A stretch of DNA of 64,000 nucleotides from Zoroaster sp. YZ-2022. Its lineage: Eukaryota; Echinodermata; Asteroidea; Forcipulatida; Zoroasteridae. Each line of letters begins with the position of its first letter. The stretch's first letter is position 1. Both the position numbers and the translations under genes were made by a program. This document shows positions 40,976 to 53,520 of this stretch, piece by piece. The DNA is taken from positions 558,001-622,000 of the forward strand of contig CM055834.1 in assembly GCA_029582265.1 (NCBI GenBank), read 5' to 3'. The notes under the pieces are model-generated. The model was not told where the DNA came from, did no database searches, and worked only from the letters and a program-made list of their open reading frames with translations.

Positions 40976-41639
40976 TTTACAAGGAGAAGTTCAAATACTG
41001 TGTCTAAATATCCTTGCAAGTTCTTCATTTTCATAACATCTCACTCAACATAAACTGAAAATATTTGCAGTTTAAAACTTTAAATTCACCACTTCCAATC
41101 AAGTGAACCTTTGAACAAAAAATACAAATAAACGGAAACTCATCCCCCAAAAATCCACTAAAATCAAGCCACATCCTTTCGAATTTACTTTCAAAACATG
41201 TACTATCTGAATTTGGATATGTCAAGTGTTCAGATGATGTGTTTATTTTTTCATCATATCGATACGTTATCCTTGAAAGTTATGACTTAAAACTTATTTA
41301 CAAATGCTCAAAATTACACTCCAAACCCCGCGCACAACACCGCGGAGGAATCAAGGAGAGACCGCACACGCATCGGAAATTGGCCGTGTGCTGTGCCACA
41401 CACACGGCATTGCCCACGAGTGCCTACGCGCTGTTCAACAGCGCTTCCGTAAAGAGTCGCCATTTTTGTTCGATGCGTTTACGAGGCACTTCACGGGCGC
41501 AAGTCAATTAGGAATTTCGCAAAAGTTGTATCAAACTAAATATAAGTGTATATTCTAGTTACTTAAGGTCACAAAAGGCGAATTAAATTTTAGGCCTGAA
41601 TTACTCATCTCAAATAACCTTTCTAACCACATTTTCGTT

Positions 41640-41920
41640 AATTCCAACTTCGACAGCGTGGCCCAGCTCAAAACGCGTCCCTATCCATATAATTATGACG
41701 TCTTATGTATCAGCATTGGAGCCTTCTCTGCCCATTCATCGTTTCAAACACCGATTTTGATTGACCAATTTTGCAATATATGTGTGCTCGCGATATCACA
41801 TTTTGACCAACCATTGCTTGTGTTTCATATAGAGCCAAACAAAAGAGTCTGGCCGCTGTTGGCCAATCACGATCGCGCACGATCACTGTGAGGGCGCTCG
41901 GGTTTTTCCCCATATGGGCG
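41640..41920. promoter_or_regulatory. CCAAT-rich patch, possible distal promoter
   Basis: Three CCAAT-like words (TTGACCAATTTT, TTGACCAACCATT, TTGGCCAATCAC) lie within 150 bp, followed by a CpG-containing segment, 4.3 kb upstream of the receptor ATG. The link to that gene is speculative. Confidence 0.2.
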
Positions 41921-42269
41921 ATCGTAAAACCTGTACCTTGTAGCCCAGCATTTAGCCCAGCAAAATAAATTGATATTTTGTATAATTAAATATTTCATTA
42001 TTGAATAAAGTGTCTGGTTAGTCTGACACTTTATCGATGGTAACATTCAGCAAAAATATATTATAGGCCTACTAATAAGCTATATATATTTATATATAAA
42101 TAAAAACCAAATAAATATATATATATAATAAATTATATAATAATATTTTTTTTCAAAAACGTCACTCGGCGAATACCAGGTATTCAAGAGCCGCGATTTA
42201 TCGAGATTGATCCACACCGGCGTTTTAAATGTATAGGTTTAAATCGTATAAGGTACCTTCACCGGCTTC

Positions 42270-42530
42270 CATTAGGGCCCTTCTGGTCTAGCGTTCCGGC
42301 TCACGGATATATCCTTCCCTGCCCCGATTTCTAGCCACAAAGGCCCTGCACCTTTGGGGAGAAACAAGGCAGCTCCCAAGCATTACCCGAGCCAGTTCCG
42401 GCGAAATCCAAGTTACTAAATTAGGCGCAGACGGTAATCGAACCCAGAATCGAACCCAGACCCCGGTGGTCTGAGGGGACAGTCCCAGCAGCACTATGAA
42501 TCGAGCTACGAGTACGTTGGTACTTTTTGA
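42270..42530 (-). mobile_element. SINE-C, tRNA-headed repeat
   Basis: On minus, GGTCTGGGTTCGATT (box B, locally duplicated) is followed by a body with TTTCGCCGGAACTG. The same arrangement is at 45013-45185 on plus. Confidence 0.6.
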
Positions 42531-42537
42531 CTGCAAT

Positions 42538-43035
42538 TTAAATGTGTTATAGTATTAAAGGATATCAATTGAGTTAAAAAAAAAAATCTTGTCGCCGGTG
42601 GGATTTGAACTTATGACTGTTCGCTTTATATTCGGTCGTTCTACCAACTCGGAGCTATCACTGATTCTTGCAAAAGCTCGAGACCAATACATTGAAGATG
42701 GTTAACATTGTAGGATTTGAGGCTTTTCATGGTGGAGATAGATATTTTTTAGTTATTTCGGGTACACCGTGTAATGATCTCTTTTTGAAAAAGTGATGGC
42801 TCTGAGAAGAGCCGGTTGGTTTGTTCTCAACGTTTCGACTAGTCTGCTCTAGTCATCGTCAGGAGACTTTTTCCAAAAAGAGGTCATCAAAAAGAGATCA
42901 TGGTGTACCCGAAAGAACTCAAAAACATGGTTAACATTGTTTACAACGTCCTGTCAGTGGAGGGCGCTATAAATATTTTATGGAAGCCGATACTTACGGT
43001 TGTCTTTTATCAAATAAACTCTCAATTATTTGCAG
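42538..43035 (-). mobile_element. SINE-B copy, interrupted
   Basis: The inverted counterpart of 2330-2625, with a tRNA-like part at 42595-42665 on minus. About 220 bp (42712-42930) are inserted, bounded by inverted copies of GGGTACACC...TGATCTCTTTTT. Confidence 0.65.
42712..42930 (-). repeat. Inserted segment with inverted ends and a hammerhead-like core
   Basis: The ends GGGTACACCG..AATGATCTC (42760-42783) and GAGATCATGGTGTACCC (about 42895-42911) are inverted. On the minus strand 42826-42866 reads CTGACGA, a 6-bp stem GACTAG/CTAGTC, then GAAAC, the conserved core order of a hammerhead ribozyme. Such motifs occur in Penelope-like elements and retrozymes. Confidence 0.45.
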
Positions 43036-43186
43036 CTTTGTGTAAATTTGACATAGACCCCAAACTCTGTATTCTTGTTTTCTCTAAAAAATTAAAGCAC
43101 TTGAGACAAAACAGTTTATCAGGATGGTTCACACCTGACGTGAATGTTTAGATAATAAATCGTTAATTTGATAATGTGGTAATTAA

Positions 43187-43533
43187 TAATAATAATAATA
43201 ATGTGGACTTATATAGCGCACGTATCCACCAACTAAGTGGTGCTCAAGGCGCATTATATTATTACCACTGCTCATAAGGCTCATAAGACTGAAACCATCT
43301 CAACTCCCTGGGGAGTATACAGCTCAATTGCTGCCATTACAGCGCATATAGGGCTAATCAACCAACTCTGCCCTCACAAGTACCCATTTAACCCCTGGGT
43401 GGAGAGAAGCAATTATGGTTAAGTGTCTTGCTCAAGGACACAAGTGTCACGGCTGGGATTCGAACCCACATTCTGCTGCTAACACCAGAACTTGAATCCG
43501 GTAAGCTAGACCGCTCGGCCACGACACTCCATG
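43187..43533 (-). mobile_element. SINE-A copy 4
   Basis: A reverse-strand copy, with (AAT)n at 43187-43202, body, box B (GGGATTCGAACCC as read) and head near 43505-43533. Confidence 0.88.
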
Positions 43534-43699
43534 TATCTCTATAATTACCAATGTTGTACCTTCCCTTAAGCTGTTATATACACAAGGTACTTCTAAAATA
43601 AAAACCTCCCAAGCTTTCGAGTTGCTCGGTAGCATAGGCCTATAGTGGTTTACATGCTTGCATAATTGACGTGGACCAATGAAGTGTTTATTGCGCAAA

Positions 43700-46185
43700 A
43701 ACGTATTCTAACCATTGTCAATTACCAATGGTCCACTGTCGTCATGGGCGGCAATCCCGGGGGACATCGCGGCGGGACATGTACCCCCAATATTTTTGGT
43801 GGAGGGGACGCTAATGGCAATGTCCCCATCCCACCCCAAATATTTTTGTCTTGTGCATGTTATTTTTTGCAAAATTTGCTGCTACGTAAGATGTAAAAAT
43901 GTACAATTAATATGCATCAGAATGCGTTTGAGAGTACCCATAATCTAAAATGTCCTCCCAATGAATATTTACGTACACCAACTTGTTTATTTGTCAGCTT
44001 CATCTTACTTGACAGCGTTCCTTCGAGGGCGACATTTTCCCTCTCTAATTGTAGCTACATTTTCCTTCTGTTCTGAGAAAGAATGATGTTTTATTTACTC
44101 ATGATTGGCGACCCTAATAAGCATGGGCAGCGATGGGGGGGGGGGGGGAGTATAACACGTCCCCAAATATTTGTAACAGGTTAGCAATGCCCTCCCCCCC
44201 CCCATAAAATGATCACCCTCTAACAAGGAGTAGTTATTCTGAGCGCACATAATTATTATTACATGGGCCTAATTGTAATTAAGTTTGACACCCAATTAGC
44301 CTTTTGGGTCAATGATTTTATTACCCCCCATAATGCGAACGGTTTTCAAAAGAGGTAAATACATATTGAAATAATCTGGAAATTTGTTTGCGTAAAAGAG
44401 GGAAAAAATTGGGGGATGATGGGGGAGGGAGGGTATCAGTCATGGGTAGTTGGTCAGGTCAATAAGGGGAACAAACATCAGAAATAAGAGTTATATAAGG
44501 ACTGTTTTTTAAAATTGTTTTTCTGTTCACAAAAAACTGAAACCGCGGTTTTTTCGGCGGTATACCAGCTAGCAAATAATTTAAAACCACCCAAGCCTAT
44601 TTAAGAACTGACAAAATATTACTCCATAAGTCTTAATTCAGTGCCATGACTCAAATTAATTAAGAAAGTAAATCAATAATGTTGATTTTGGAAATAAGTC
44701 TTAGAAATAAGTTTTATTTTTTTCGTTTTTTTAATAGTGACTCGTGAATCGGACTCGACCTTCGTGATGACTCGGAACTCGAACTCGGACTCGAGGATGG
44801 AGGACTCGATTACAAGTCTGATGCTCAACGAATTAAATGGTTTAAATGGTTTATAGGTTTTGCCTGCCAATTTCAATTTGTGTCCGTTTCAAGTTGTTTC
44901 CGTTTAATCATGCTTCATTTTAATACCCGGCTCAGTCATTTTCATTGATTGAAATTTAATGCTCCTTTACATCATCATTCAATTTAAATTGCAGTCAGAA
45001 ACTGCTGCAACATACCCGTAGCTCGGTAGCTGATGCACTGGTTCGTCCCCTCAGATCAACACCCATCGGTGGTCTGGGTTCGATTACCGCATCTGCGTCC
45101 AATAATAGGAACAATTGGCTTTTCGCCGGAACTGTGCATCGGTCATTATTGGGCACTGATATCTGATTTTAAGTGTTCATTCTCGATAACATCACGGCTC
45201 TTGAAAGCATGGTATTTATTATAATTTATTATTTGATTGTCAAATTAAATAACAAAAAGCATCATATAGGTGTTTGGTATACTAGCTTTGGTTATAAATA
45301 TATACATATTTACTATTTTTACATCAGACACTCTAATTAGACATAGTCCCCTATTAGTCGAACAAATTATTGCTGTAACTATACTATAAAATGTGTCCCA
45401 TGACTTTTGATTATCAAATAAAAATTCATTTTTGTAATGGGCAATTTACATTTACTGCTAAGTTGTTAGAATTTTCAGTAAATTTTGTCGATCTGTTCTA
45501 GTGAATTCGAGGGTCTTCAGTTCCCAGGGTTGCAATTGGTTCCCCATCTTCGGTAACAATTTGCTCACGAGAGCGCCACCTTTTGGCCGGCAAAAAAATA
45601 TTTACAACAAAAGCCGCGAAGTCAGGTTCCCTTTCTGTCTAAACGTGAGAGTATCCGAGCTAACGCAGCAGCACGCTTGGATTCCAGACTCACGTTTTCA
45701 GATTTTAAGCACTCACCGCGTGGTACCCACATTTCATCTTCAGTTTCACCCATGGTTGGTAAGCCAGACATTTTCTTCACTATTTTCGTAAAATGTTAAC
45801 TTATCATATTTTGTATAAAATCTTTATTCTACAGGCAGTGTAGGCTGGATTGGTATTGGAGCGACACTAATATTAAACACGTCCCAGAAAATTATTTGAG
45901 TGTTTAAATGTTAACAGATACGGAATCGCTGTAACTAAATAAAGAGGGCGCTATACACTATGTCCACACAATTGACTAGCGAAACACAAAAGACTAACTA
46001 ATGTTAGTTGCCAACTTGTTCTGCCAATTCGTTATCGTGTCAACTTAAGCACATGGCCATGAGTAAGAAGTTATATGACCATACTGTCATATTTAGGTGT
46101 TAGTGCGACAGCGCGAACACCTTGAAATTGTTTAAAAAAAATTCTTCTCCTCGATGAGACTTATCGAACAAAAACATAGTTCCAA
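43700..46185. other. Repeat-derived non-coding region
   Basis: It contains G/C homopolymer-bearing MITE-like ends (ATGGGCGGCAATCC...GGGG at 43744 and GGGCAGCGATGGGG at 44128), SINE-C at 45013, and AT-rich filler. No gene is seen. Confidence 0.5.
45013..45185 (+). mobile_element. SINE-C copy
   Basis: Head ACCCGTAGCTCGGTAGCTGA, box B GGGTTCGATTACC, then TTTTCGCCGGAACTG, shared with the minus-strand copy at 42270-42530. Confidence 0.6.
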
Positions 46186-46189
46186 ATAG

Positions 46190-47598
46190 CCCCACCAGTG
46201 TGGCACGGACCTGTATCCTTAGCCACACGTTGGTCTCATTGCAGCTAACGGTGGGGTTTTCTAGGAATTTTCTAAATTCCAGGCGCTGAAATTGACGATA
46301 TTTACAACTATTTTGACAGGCTAGATATGTTCGTTAAATGTTGAACTATCTAGGCGCCCCCCCAAAAATGGTTATTTTACTTATATTTCGTCTCATATAA
46401 TAGGGCCCGAAAAAATTACAAGACGATCGGCATTGTGTTTCAACGAGGACGGCCATTTTGAATGTATGAAGATGTGTGAATGGGAAAACAACTTTACGAC
46501 GGCTGTTTTATGTGTGCACATACTTGCTCATATTTTAGCGTGCGAAGTATTCCGTTTCGGGGTTGCACGTGTTGTCGGTTGTCAGAGCATTTTTATGTGC
46601 TAAAATGTGATATAAAATGTGATATAACTAATATAGGCCTGTGTATAATTAAAATTAAATATTAATAAATAAATAAAACATGCCCAGTTCCTGGATTCAA
46701 TTATTTACTTTTACTACAATAAGTAGGGCATATATTTACCATATATCGCAGAACCCGCTGCTATGAGGATTCTAGCCAGCCAATCACCATCGGGCAAGCT
46801 CGGTGGTCGAGAGGTTAAGATGTCTGCTCTAGTAAGCAGGATGTTGCCGGTTCGAATCCCGCCCGAGTCCTGCCTGTGTAGTTTTTCACAGAGACTCGGA
46901 AAGCACTGAGTATACATGTACAGTGCTATACACATGACGGTGTTTGGGCAAAATTAAATCAATTGTATATTTACCTTATTAATTTTATTTTGTTTGTGTC
47001 CACAATATATTTCAGCAAAAGAAAAATGTTTAAAACACCGTTCATTGACAGGCAATAATGATCGAATCAATGAAGTATTTCATGTTTGAGGATATCGCTG
47101 ATACTAGATAGCATATTGTTGTTTAACAAAATAATAATATTATCAGTATTATTGATAATGATGGATGGCCAAAATGTTAATAATTGGGCCCATTCCCTGT
47201 AGCCCAGGAATTTTATTAAGAAATTCACGCCCCCAAATAAACCCAAACCCCGCTTGAACCATCTTTGCAATTTGTCTGTGCACACATAAAACAGCCGTCG
47301 TAAAGTTGTTTTCCCATTCACACACTCTTCATTCAAAATAGCCGTCCTCGTTGAAACACAATGCCGATCGCCTTGTAATCTTTTCGGCCTATATGAGACA
47401 ATGTAAGTAAAATAACCATTTTTGGGGGGGCGCCTAGATAGTTCAACATCTAAGGAACGTATCTAGCCTGTCAAAATAGTTGCAAATATCGTCAATTTCA
47501 GCGCCTGGAATTTAGAAAATTCCTAGAAAACCCCGCCGTTAGCGGCAATGAGACCAACGTGTGGCTAAGGATACAGGTCCGTGCCACACTGGTGGGGC
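46190..47598. mobile_element. Foldback element with about 330-bp inverted arms
   Basis: The left arm 46190-46520 starts GCCCCACCAGTGTGGCAC and ends GGCTGTTTTATGTGTGCACA. The right arm 47277-47598 is its reverse complement with minor changes. The 756-bp middle holds a SINE-D copy and AT-rich DNA but no ORF of note. No target duplication is evident. Confidence 0.85.
46793..46935 (+). mobile_element. SINE-D, tRNA-like head
   Basis: Box A GTGGTCGAGAGGTTAAGATG and box B CCGGTTCGAATCCCGCCC lie in the loop of the foldback element. The 5' side of the acceptor stem is degenerate, so this is a tRNA-derived repeat. A diverged minus-strand relative lies at 54985-55085. Confidence 0.6.
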
Positions 47599-47870
47599 AA
47601 AGTTCCAAAGTTCACAGAGCCTTCAAACTTGACACATACTTGGACCATAACATGTAGTTGTCAATAACGTTATGACATAGTTTCAGGTAAAGTTGTGACG
47701 TCATGGTGACGTCATCGGATATCGAAATCCACTAAAATCAAATTTTAATATTTCAAAAAATCATATCTCATGAACCACAAAAGATACATGTATTTACACA
47801 ATCTTTGCATCATCTTACAGATCTTGAATTATGTGACATTTCTTATATAAACATGACCCCAATCTGACCT

Positions 47871-48133
47871 TTAACCAGTTCGCGTCGGAGGCCGTGTATA
47901 CACGAATTTTTTTTTTGGACAGCGGATCGGAGAGTGTCTAAACACGCCACAGGATTCTCGGGAATATTTGTATAGATTCCCGGTCGATGTGGCAACGAGC
48001 CATAAGCATACGGTGGAAGACGCGGTCTCCCCGGTCACGCTCTGGTGAGCACCATTGGTCGTGTTTGTGCGGTAAAAATAAACCCACCACGGGGTTCGGA
48101 AAAACATTTTTATTCCCGGTGCGAACTGGTTAA
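47871..48133. mobile_element. TTAA MITE-4 short copy
   Basis: From TTAACCAGTTCGCGTCGG to GGTGCGAACTGGTTAA: TTAA duplications and inverted ends. Inside is GCCGTGTATACACG and CAGCGGATCGGAGAG. It is 263 bp, a deletion derivative of the roughly 633-bp form. Confidence 0.85.
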
Positions 48134-49369
48134 GTTTAATTGAAAAAAATATTTTTAAGCACTTTTATAGGGTCTGCAGCCAACATTTTTTTTGGGCGTG
48201 CCTTCCGTGAACGAAATTAGTGTTGACATGTGACCTTTTCAAAAATGTGACTAAGACGTCATCACCCGTCACATTGCCCTCTGGTGTCAGGTTTAGAAAA
48301 ATATTTTTCTATCTCAAAAACCATAGGAAATTTGAATACGACTTTTGTGAATAAAGTGATTAGTGACGTCTTATCTTTAAAAAAAAAATATGTTTGATGA
48401 TGTCATCAAAGTTCAAAGCGACCCCTAGCGGCATTTTAAAAAGGAATAATTTCCAATCTCAGATATTGAACCAAAGCAGGTACTAATGTTATTTTTTCAT
48501 AATCATCAGGAAGTTTTGCGTCATTTATATATGACCTTCAAATCACCTGATCTGACCTTTACTTCCGGTCTAAACAGGAAGTTCAAATTCAACACATTCT
48601 AATGCAAAATTGATAGGTCTTTTGAATATGAAATTGATATTGTTATAATAAAAGATGATACACCTTTGAAAAATATGATTGATTGACATCATCGATGATA
48701 ATTTGATTGAACCGGAAGTTGACACGAACACCGTGTGTTTGTTCTAACAAACACCATGTGTTTGTTCTAACAAACACTTGAGCTCTATTTTTGTTGTTGA
48801 AAAGTCACCGTTACTGTTAGCTGTAATGTTAGTCAATGATTAATTATTTATATGGCAATCATTGAACGCATTTTCCAATGGTTATTCTTACAACATTCCC
48901 TTGACCTTGATATGATACATGTATAGCAACTCCTTTTAAACTATACAAGACAGTGTTAACAGTTAGACAACAATTTTTGGAAAGGATGTCAAACCCAACC
49001 GCCACTTGTGCACGATGTCTAGACACATGTGTTTTTAGCAGATAACAAAATGGCCAACATCTCACTGGGTGTGCATACATTCATTGCTCAAAATCTCCCA
49101 AAATATCATTTCCAATACTCACTTGACTACACTTTACCCTCCTTAAGTGTGTCATCTATTATTTTTAAGAGGAAAATCTGTGATAGTTGTCATATTCGGA
49201 TAGAAAAGTGGCGGTTGTATTCTACATTATTTCTCAATTTTTGTAAAAATATTTTTCAAATAATGTAGAAAAAATGTATCAATCCCCTTTCATGGCATCC
49301 CTTCTCTCTTCCTGAGAACCAAGCACACAACACAAAACAGACAAACGTTTCAGGTATGTTTTTGTTTAA
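48134..49369. other. Non-coding region
   Basis: AT-rich sequence with the tandem palindrome at 48735. No gene is recognised. Confidence 0.5.
48735..48777. repeat. Tandem 20-bp palindrome
   Basis: GTGTTTGTTCTAACAAACAC occurs twice (48735-48754, 48758-48777) with a 3-bp spacer. Each can form a hairpin. Confidence 0.9.
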
Positions 49370-49850
49370 ACTCATAGCCGTGTCATCCCGACCACCTGAC
49401 ATGCAATAAATGTTTTGGTATCTACTGTACCGCCAGCTATGCATATATACATGTACGTCACCTATGTATCAATCATTAGTGTCCGGATCCCCGACGTCAT
49501 GCTTGGAACATATCAGGGCATCTAGAAGGGGGAAAAAAGAGCCTGCAGCCTAAATCTGAACAAAAGTCTGGAAAATGGTTATTCACGATGTGCGTGTGTG
49601 AACATTAGGCATCCATGGAAATGGCTGCCAAAAATATAAAAAATAACAATTTTTATTACTCCTTGAGAAATCTTTACCAGGACTGGCCAGGAAACGTTGA
49701 TCTTATCTTGAATGTCATTGTAAGTACAACATTTATTGGGAAATTTTTTAAACACACCGCACAAAATTTGGATATATGCCCAGCTGCTTGTTAGGTAATA
49801 GCTCTGAGACTGCCTCTGACTGTATAGCGTGTATTTACAGTTGATCGCAG
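49370..49850. repeat. Dispersed repeat R4
   Basis: It shares CACCTGACATGCA, GGATCC, GTGTGTGAACATT, GCTGCCAAAAA and ATTTATTGGG in order with 52370-52680. The two are diverged direct copies. Confidence 0.65.
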
Positions 49851-49984
49851 ACTACGTACATGTGTACATACAAGCTTACTAAGACGGGCATCAACCTTGC
49901 CACAAACTGGGGATACAGAAGGCCCTATCTACATGTATGCACATTTTAAGGGAGAATGGCCAAAGTCATGGTACAGCCAAGCCT

Positions 49985-50617
49985 TTAACCAGTTCGCTTC
50001 AGAGGCCGTGTATACACGCAATTTTTTTTTGTACAGCGGATCGGAGAGCGTCTAAACACGCATTCAGATTTTTGTGTGTGTTACCGGGAGACTTGTCAAC
50101 ACGCCACACGTGGCATGCTGTCGTGGCGGCTGAATTGTATACACGCAATCGTTTCTCTGAGTCCATGGGGTCATGGTTCGGTGGCCCCGGACAAAATGCA
50201 CTGCAAACACTGAACAAGTTCACTCTTTTTGTTGATTTTTGTGTAATCCCTTTATCCAAGACCTGTTCCTTTGACGTACCAGCCAAGAATTTGTAAAGAC
50301 GGATTTATATCCATTGTTTACGAGGCCTTCGATCTCTCTCCGGGTATACCGTCTTTTCGACCGGGCGCTGGTCGCTAATAGGCCGTTGCATCGGAGCTTG
50401 CCAACGGTCTAATTGTGCTGAACAAACACAACCGTAATTAAAAAACTAGCCATTTAATTCTCGAAATGTCAATGAGTAAAGGTGTTTATTTGGGTGTCCG
50501 AACTTAGTTTCATTGACAAAAAAAATTATTCATGGCTAGAAATTTTTTCAGATTTTTCACTGAAAATAAACCCGCACGGGGGACCGGAAAAAAATATTCC
50601 CGACGTCAACTGGTTAA
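49985..50617. mobile_element. TTAA MITE-4 long copy, forward
   Basis: It is 633 bp, TTAACCAGTTCGCTTC to CGTCAACTGGTTAA. It contains GTGTATACACG palindromes, CACGCCACACGTGGCATG and a T-rich centre. It has no coding potential. Confidence 0.85.
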
Positions 50618-50703
50618 GAAGCCCAGCCCAGCCCAGCCAGGCCCAGGCTTTGCCCAGGCCTACGGGCCTATAATCCCCTAGCTGAGTACAAAAAGCCCCT
50701 TTA

Positions 50704-51023
50704 CTAACCCTCCTACACATGGAGGCCACTCCGATCCACAAAATTCTGCTCTTGAGCAACCTTCAGTACATGTACATGTACAAGCCTGCTGTCCTTTCCA
50801 AGTAATCTTACAAAATCAACTGTGTGACACCCAAGGTCACTGTAAATGTTTGAACATATTAGTATGGCCTGCAATGTATCGATGGGAGACCACCTTACTG
50901 TGCAATCTCAGTGGTGTGACAGTGCACAGAAGGGTAACCATAGGAGGCCACTGGCAACAGCTAATGGCTTGGAGTGGCCTGAATGGGTTGTTTCAAAAAT
51001 TGCACCGATTGTAGGAGGGATGA
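50704..51023. mobile_element. TTAA MITE-1 copy 2, inverted
   Basis: The same element in opposite orientation, from CTAACCCTCCTACACATGG to GATTGTAGGAGGG. The left TTAA is mutated to CTAA. Confidence 0.8.
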
Positions 51024-51439
51024 ATAGATCTGAAACAGCTCTTATTGTTAACAAAGACTTGACTGGCACCTCAGCTGTCATTTGTTCCCAACTGCAGCCA
51101 TTATAACGAGCTCTACTTGGCTGGGCTTGGCCCTCCAGAAGCCCAGGTTATGTTAATTGGCAGGTGCTCTATTGTTACAGAATTAGGACTTACAAAAGAC
51201 AGATTAGAAAGGCCAGGTAGCCTGGGCTTCGCCAGGCTTATCAAAGGCTTGCCTGTACCATGATTTTGGGCCTCCTTCCCCACTAGTGGGCCAAAAACAA
51301 TGCGAAATAGGATTAGATAGATACTGTCATTTGTATCGCCTTTTCCCCAAAGGTTACAAAGCACTTTGACGCATGTTGCTGTCATTCTAGAAACACCAGG
51401 GCAAGCCCCTTGTCTTTCATGATAAGTGTCCTGGCTTCT

Positions 51440-51992
51440 TTTACCTATGCATTATTTTGATAGATATTTTGATTAATTTTTATCGTGCCATAATCGAGAG
51501 TATATTAACTACACATATTTTAGTCTGGTTTGGTCGCATAAGTAAAAATGAGCTTAGGAAATTAGAATCAGTTATTAGAAATGCTGAACGTATTATTGGT
51601 ACTGGCCTGCCATCTCTCTTTTCCCTTTATCAAGAACGTACTTTAAAACGAGTTAGAAATATTATAGGAGATAATTCCCACCCAGCTGTTGACTATTTCA
51701 AATTTCTCCCCTCGGGGAAAAGATTTCAAAATTTTAGAGGCTCTAAGAGATTTATTGATAGTTTTTATCCTTCTGCCGTAAAGGTTTTTAATGTGCACCA
51801 TTACCGTTGAATTTTATATTTTATATTTGTAATTAATTGAATCTTATTGCCTTATATGTATATTTGTATAGTTTTATTTGTATACTTTTGTACACAATAT
51901 TTATTTTTGTAAAATTTTAGAGCTCTTGTGTTCGCTCGATTTCCATTGTATATTTTTTATCATTGGCTGAATAAATAAATATCTATCTATCT
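51440..51992 (+). mobile_element. 3' end of a LINE (reverse transcriptase C-terminus and tail)
   Basis: The frame 51457-51810 encodes a typical post-RT segment: FYRAIIESILTTHILVWFG, RKLESVIRNAERIIG, then LFSLYQERTLKR, NSHPAVDYFKFLPSGKRF and SFYPSAVKVFN. This is the block order of many CR1/Jockey-clade elements (family knowledge). The 3' UTR ends in GGCTGAATAAATAAA and a (ATCT)n run at 51972-51992. It is strongly 5'-truncated. Confidence 0.85.
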
Positions 51993-51994
51993 AT

Positions 51995-52150
51995 TACCCA
52001 ACACAAGGGACCTACAGGTTTATGTTCCATCTGAAGGACAAAGCAATTATGGTTAAGTATCTTGCTCAAGGACACAATCGCCACAACCAGCCAGGCCTGG
52101 ATTCAAACCCACATTCTGACATTATCAGAACTTGAGTCTGATGCATTCCA
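51995..52150 (-). mobile_element. SINE-A-related partial copy
   Basis: It shares the GGGACCTAC...TTCCATC.GAAGGAC block and the CTTGCTCAAGGACAC block with 57150-57318. It lies right after the LINE tail. Confidence 0.65.
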
Positions 52151-52369
52151 CAAGATACAAAGATTATATGATTATTTTGCTTATAGTTTAAACTGCATTA
52201 GAAATGTAATTTACACTCCTGGAAAATAGACAATAAAAATGAGAAAACAATAAATAACTGTTATGATTTTTGATGACCTCGTTGCTTACTTCTCGTGCAC
52301 ATAATCAATATTTCTGTGCTCACAATGTATTTTGGGTTTTGATGACGTCATGAATTGTCTTTTATGAGT

Positions 52370-52680
52370 AATGGATGCATAGTTCCGCCCACCTGACATG
52401 CAGTAAAAACATGCAGTATCAATCAACAGTGTCAGGATCCCTGGCAAAAAAAACAAGAGCCTACCTAATTCTGAATGATAGATGGCGAGTGTGTGAACAT
52501 TTTGGAAACTGGCTGCCAAAAAACAAGTTTGTTTCACTTCTTGGCAAATATTTGCTGGCAAACATTGATCTCATCTTGATTGTTACAAATAGGGAGAACA
52601 ATATTTATTGGGGCTGTACACACAATTTGTGACACCCAGACCCAGCTGTAGGCAAGGGTTAGCTCAAACAGTGTATTTAT
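52370..52680. repeat. Dispersed repeat R4, second copy
   Basis: A direct, diverged copy of 49370-49850, ending where MITE-2 begins. Confidence 0.65.
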
Positions 52681-52682
52681 TA

Positions 52683-53034
52683 TTAACCCTCCTACATGTG
52701 TGTTCCACAAAATTCCACAAATTAGCCCATCTGTTACATGTTTTAATTGCATGCGTTCCACAATGTTTTGCATACTATTTCTTTCAGTGGCATATCAGTA
52801 CTACAAAGTTCCACTGGTCACCTCCTGAGTGTACCACAGAGTACTGCATGGTAGTATGTGGAACTGGCCTGCTATGCATATGCTGTTTTTCAGAGGCTGT
52901 GGTACTATGTGGAACCTAACTACATTGTCAGAGTAGTACACATATTCTTGAAAATTCCACACAAGTAGAATTTTGTGGAAATTTGTGGAATAAATCAGTT
53001 CTGTATAAAAGTGCACTGACAGTAGGAGGGTTAA
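52683..53034. mobile_element. TTAA MITE-2
   Basis: The ends TTAACCCTCCTAC and GTAGGAGGGTTAA are the same as in MITE-1, but the inside differs (repeated TTCCACAAA and TGTGGAA words). It is a related family sharing the terminal motif. Confidence 0.75.
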
Positions 53035-53044
53035 AGGAATAAGT

Positions 53045-53520
53045 TTGTCCGTTTTGGGCGTGGCCACGGCACGGACCAAGCCGAAGGCGAGGTCTCAATC
53101 CAGGCATGCGACTTTTCAGCTGATTTCCTTTCTTTTTTTTGTTAAAGTGTCCTAGTGCCATAGAAAACTTTAAAACACTGTACAAAGTTTTTTTGTGCTA
53201 AGCCATTTCCTGTTTTTTTTTTTGCAATTGTTAATCATCTGTGACCACTGCGACAAAACGGGTTATTATCCTGCGGTGAAGATCAAGCATCAAACTTTTA
53301 TTCCCTTTCATAAATGCCCTACCGATTTCGTTTTCACAATGTACAAAATAAAATTGTCATTTTTGTTGAATAAAGCCAAATAGAAATGGGCAAAGTCACA
53401 TTTTGGGGACACACAAAACACTTTCAAAGAACATCGAGTCAGCGATCTTCATCACACAAATGGAACAGTTGACAAACAGCTGGCACATATGCTCTGATTT
53501 TATCTTTACTATTCATTAAC
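53045..53520. repeat. Dispersed repeat R1, diverged copy
   Basis: It shares TTTTTGTTGAATAAAGCCAA, AGAAATGGGCAAA and GACACACAAAACACTTTC with the other R1 copies, with an inserted AT-rich stretch near 53150-53230. Confidence 0.75.

Larger units (their letters stand above)
37310..41640. other. Region upstream of the receptor gene
   Basis: Apart from repeat R2, the Penelope-like fragment and three tandem arrays, nothing is recognised. Near 37485-37550 a hAT-like end (TGGCGAATCCAGAGGGG) is visible without its partner. A small CpG-rich patch lies at 41325-41510. Confidence 0.5.

Noticed and set aside
46793..46868. Possible functional tRNA gene
   Set aside because: Box A and B are present but the 5' acceptor strand does not pair with the 3' strand, and the element extends beyond a tRNA.
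51457..51810. Host gene of 117 aa
   Set aside because: Its block order is that of a LINE reverse-transcriptase C-terminus and it is followed by a LINE-like 3' tail with microsatellite.
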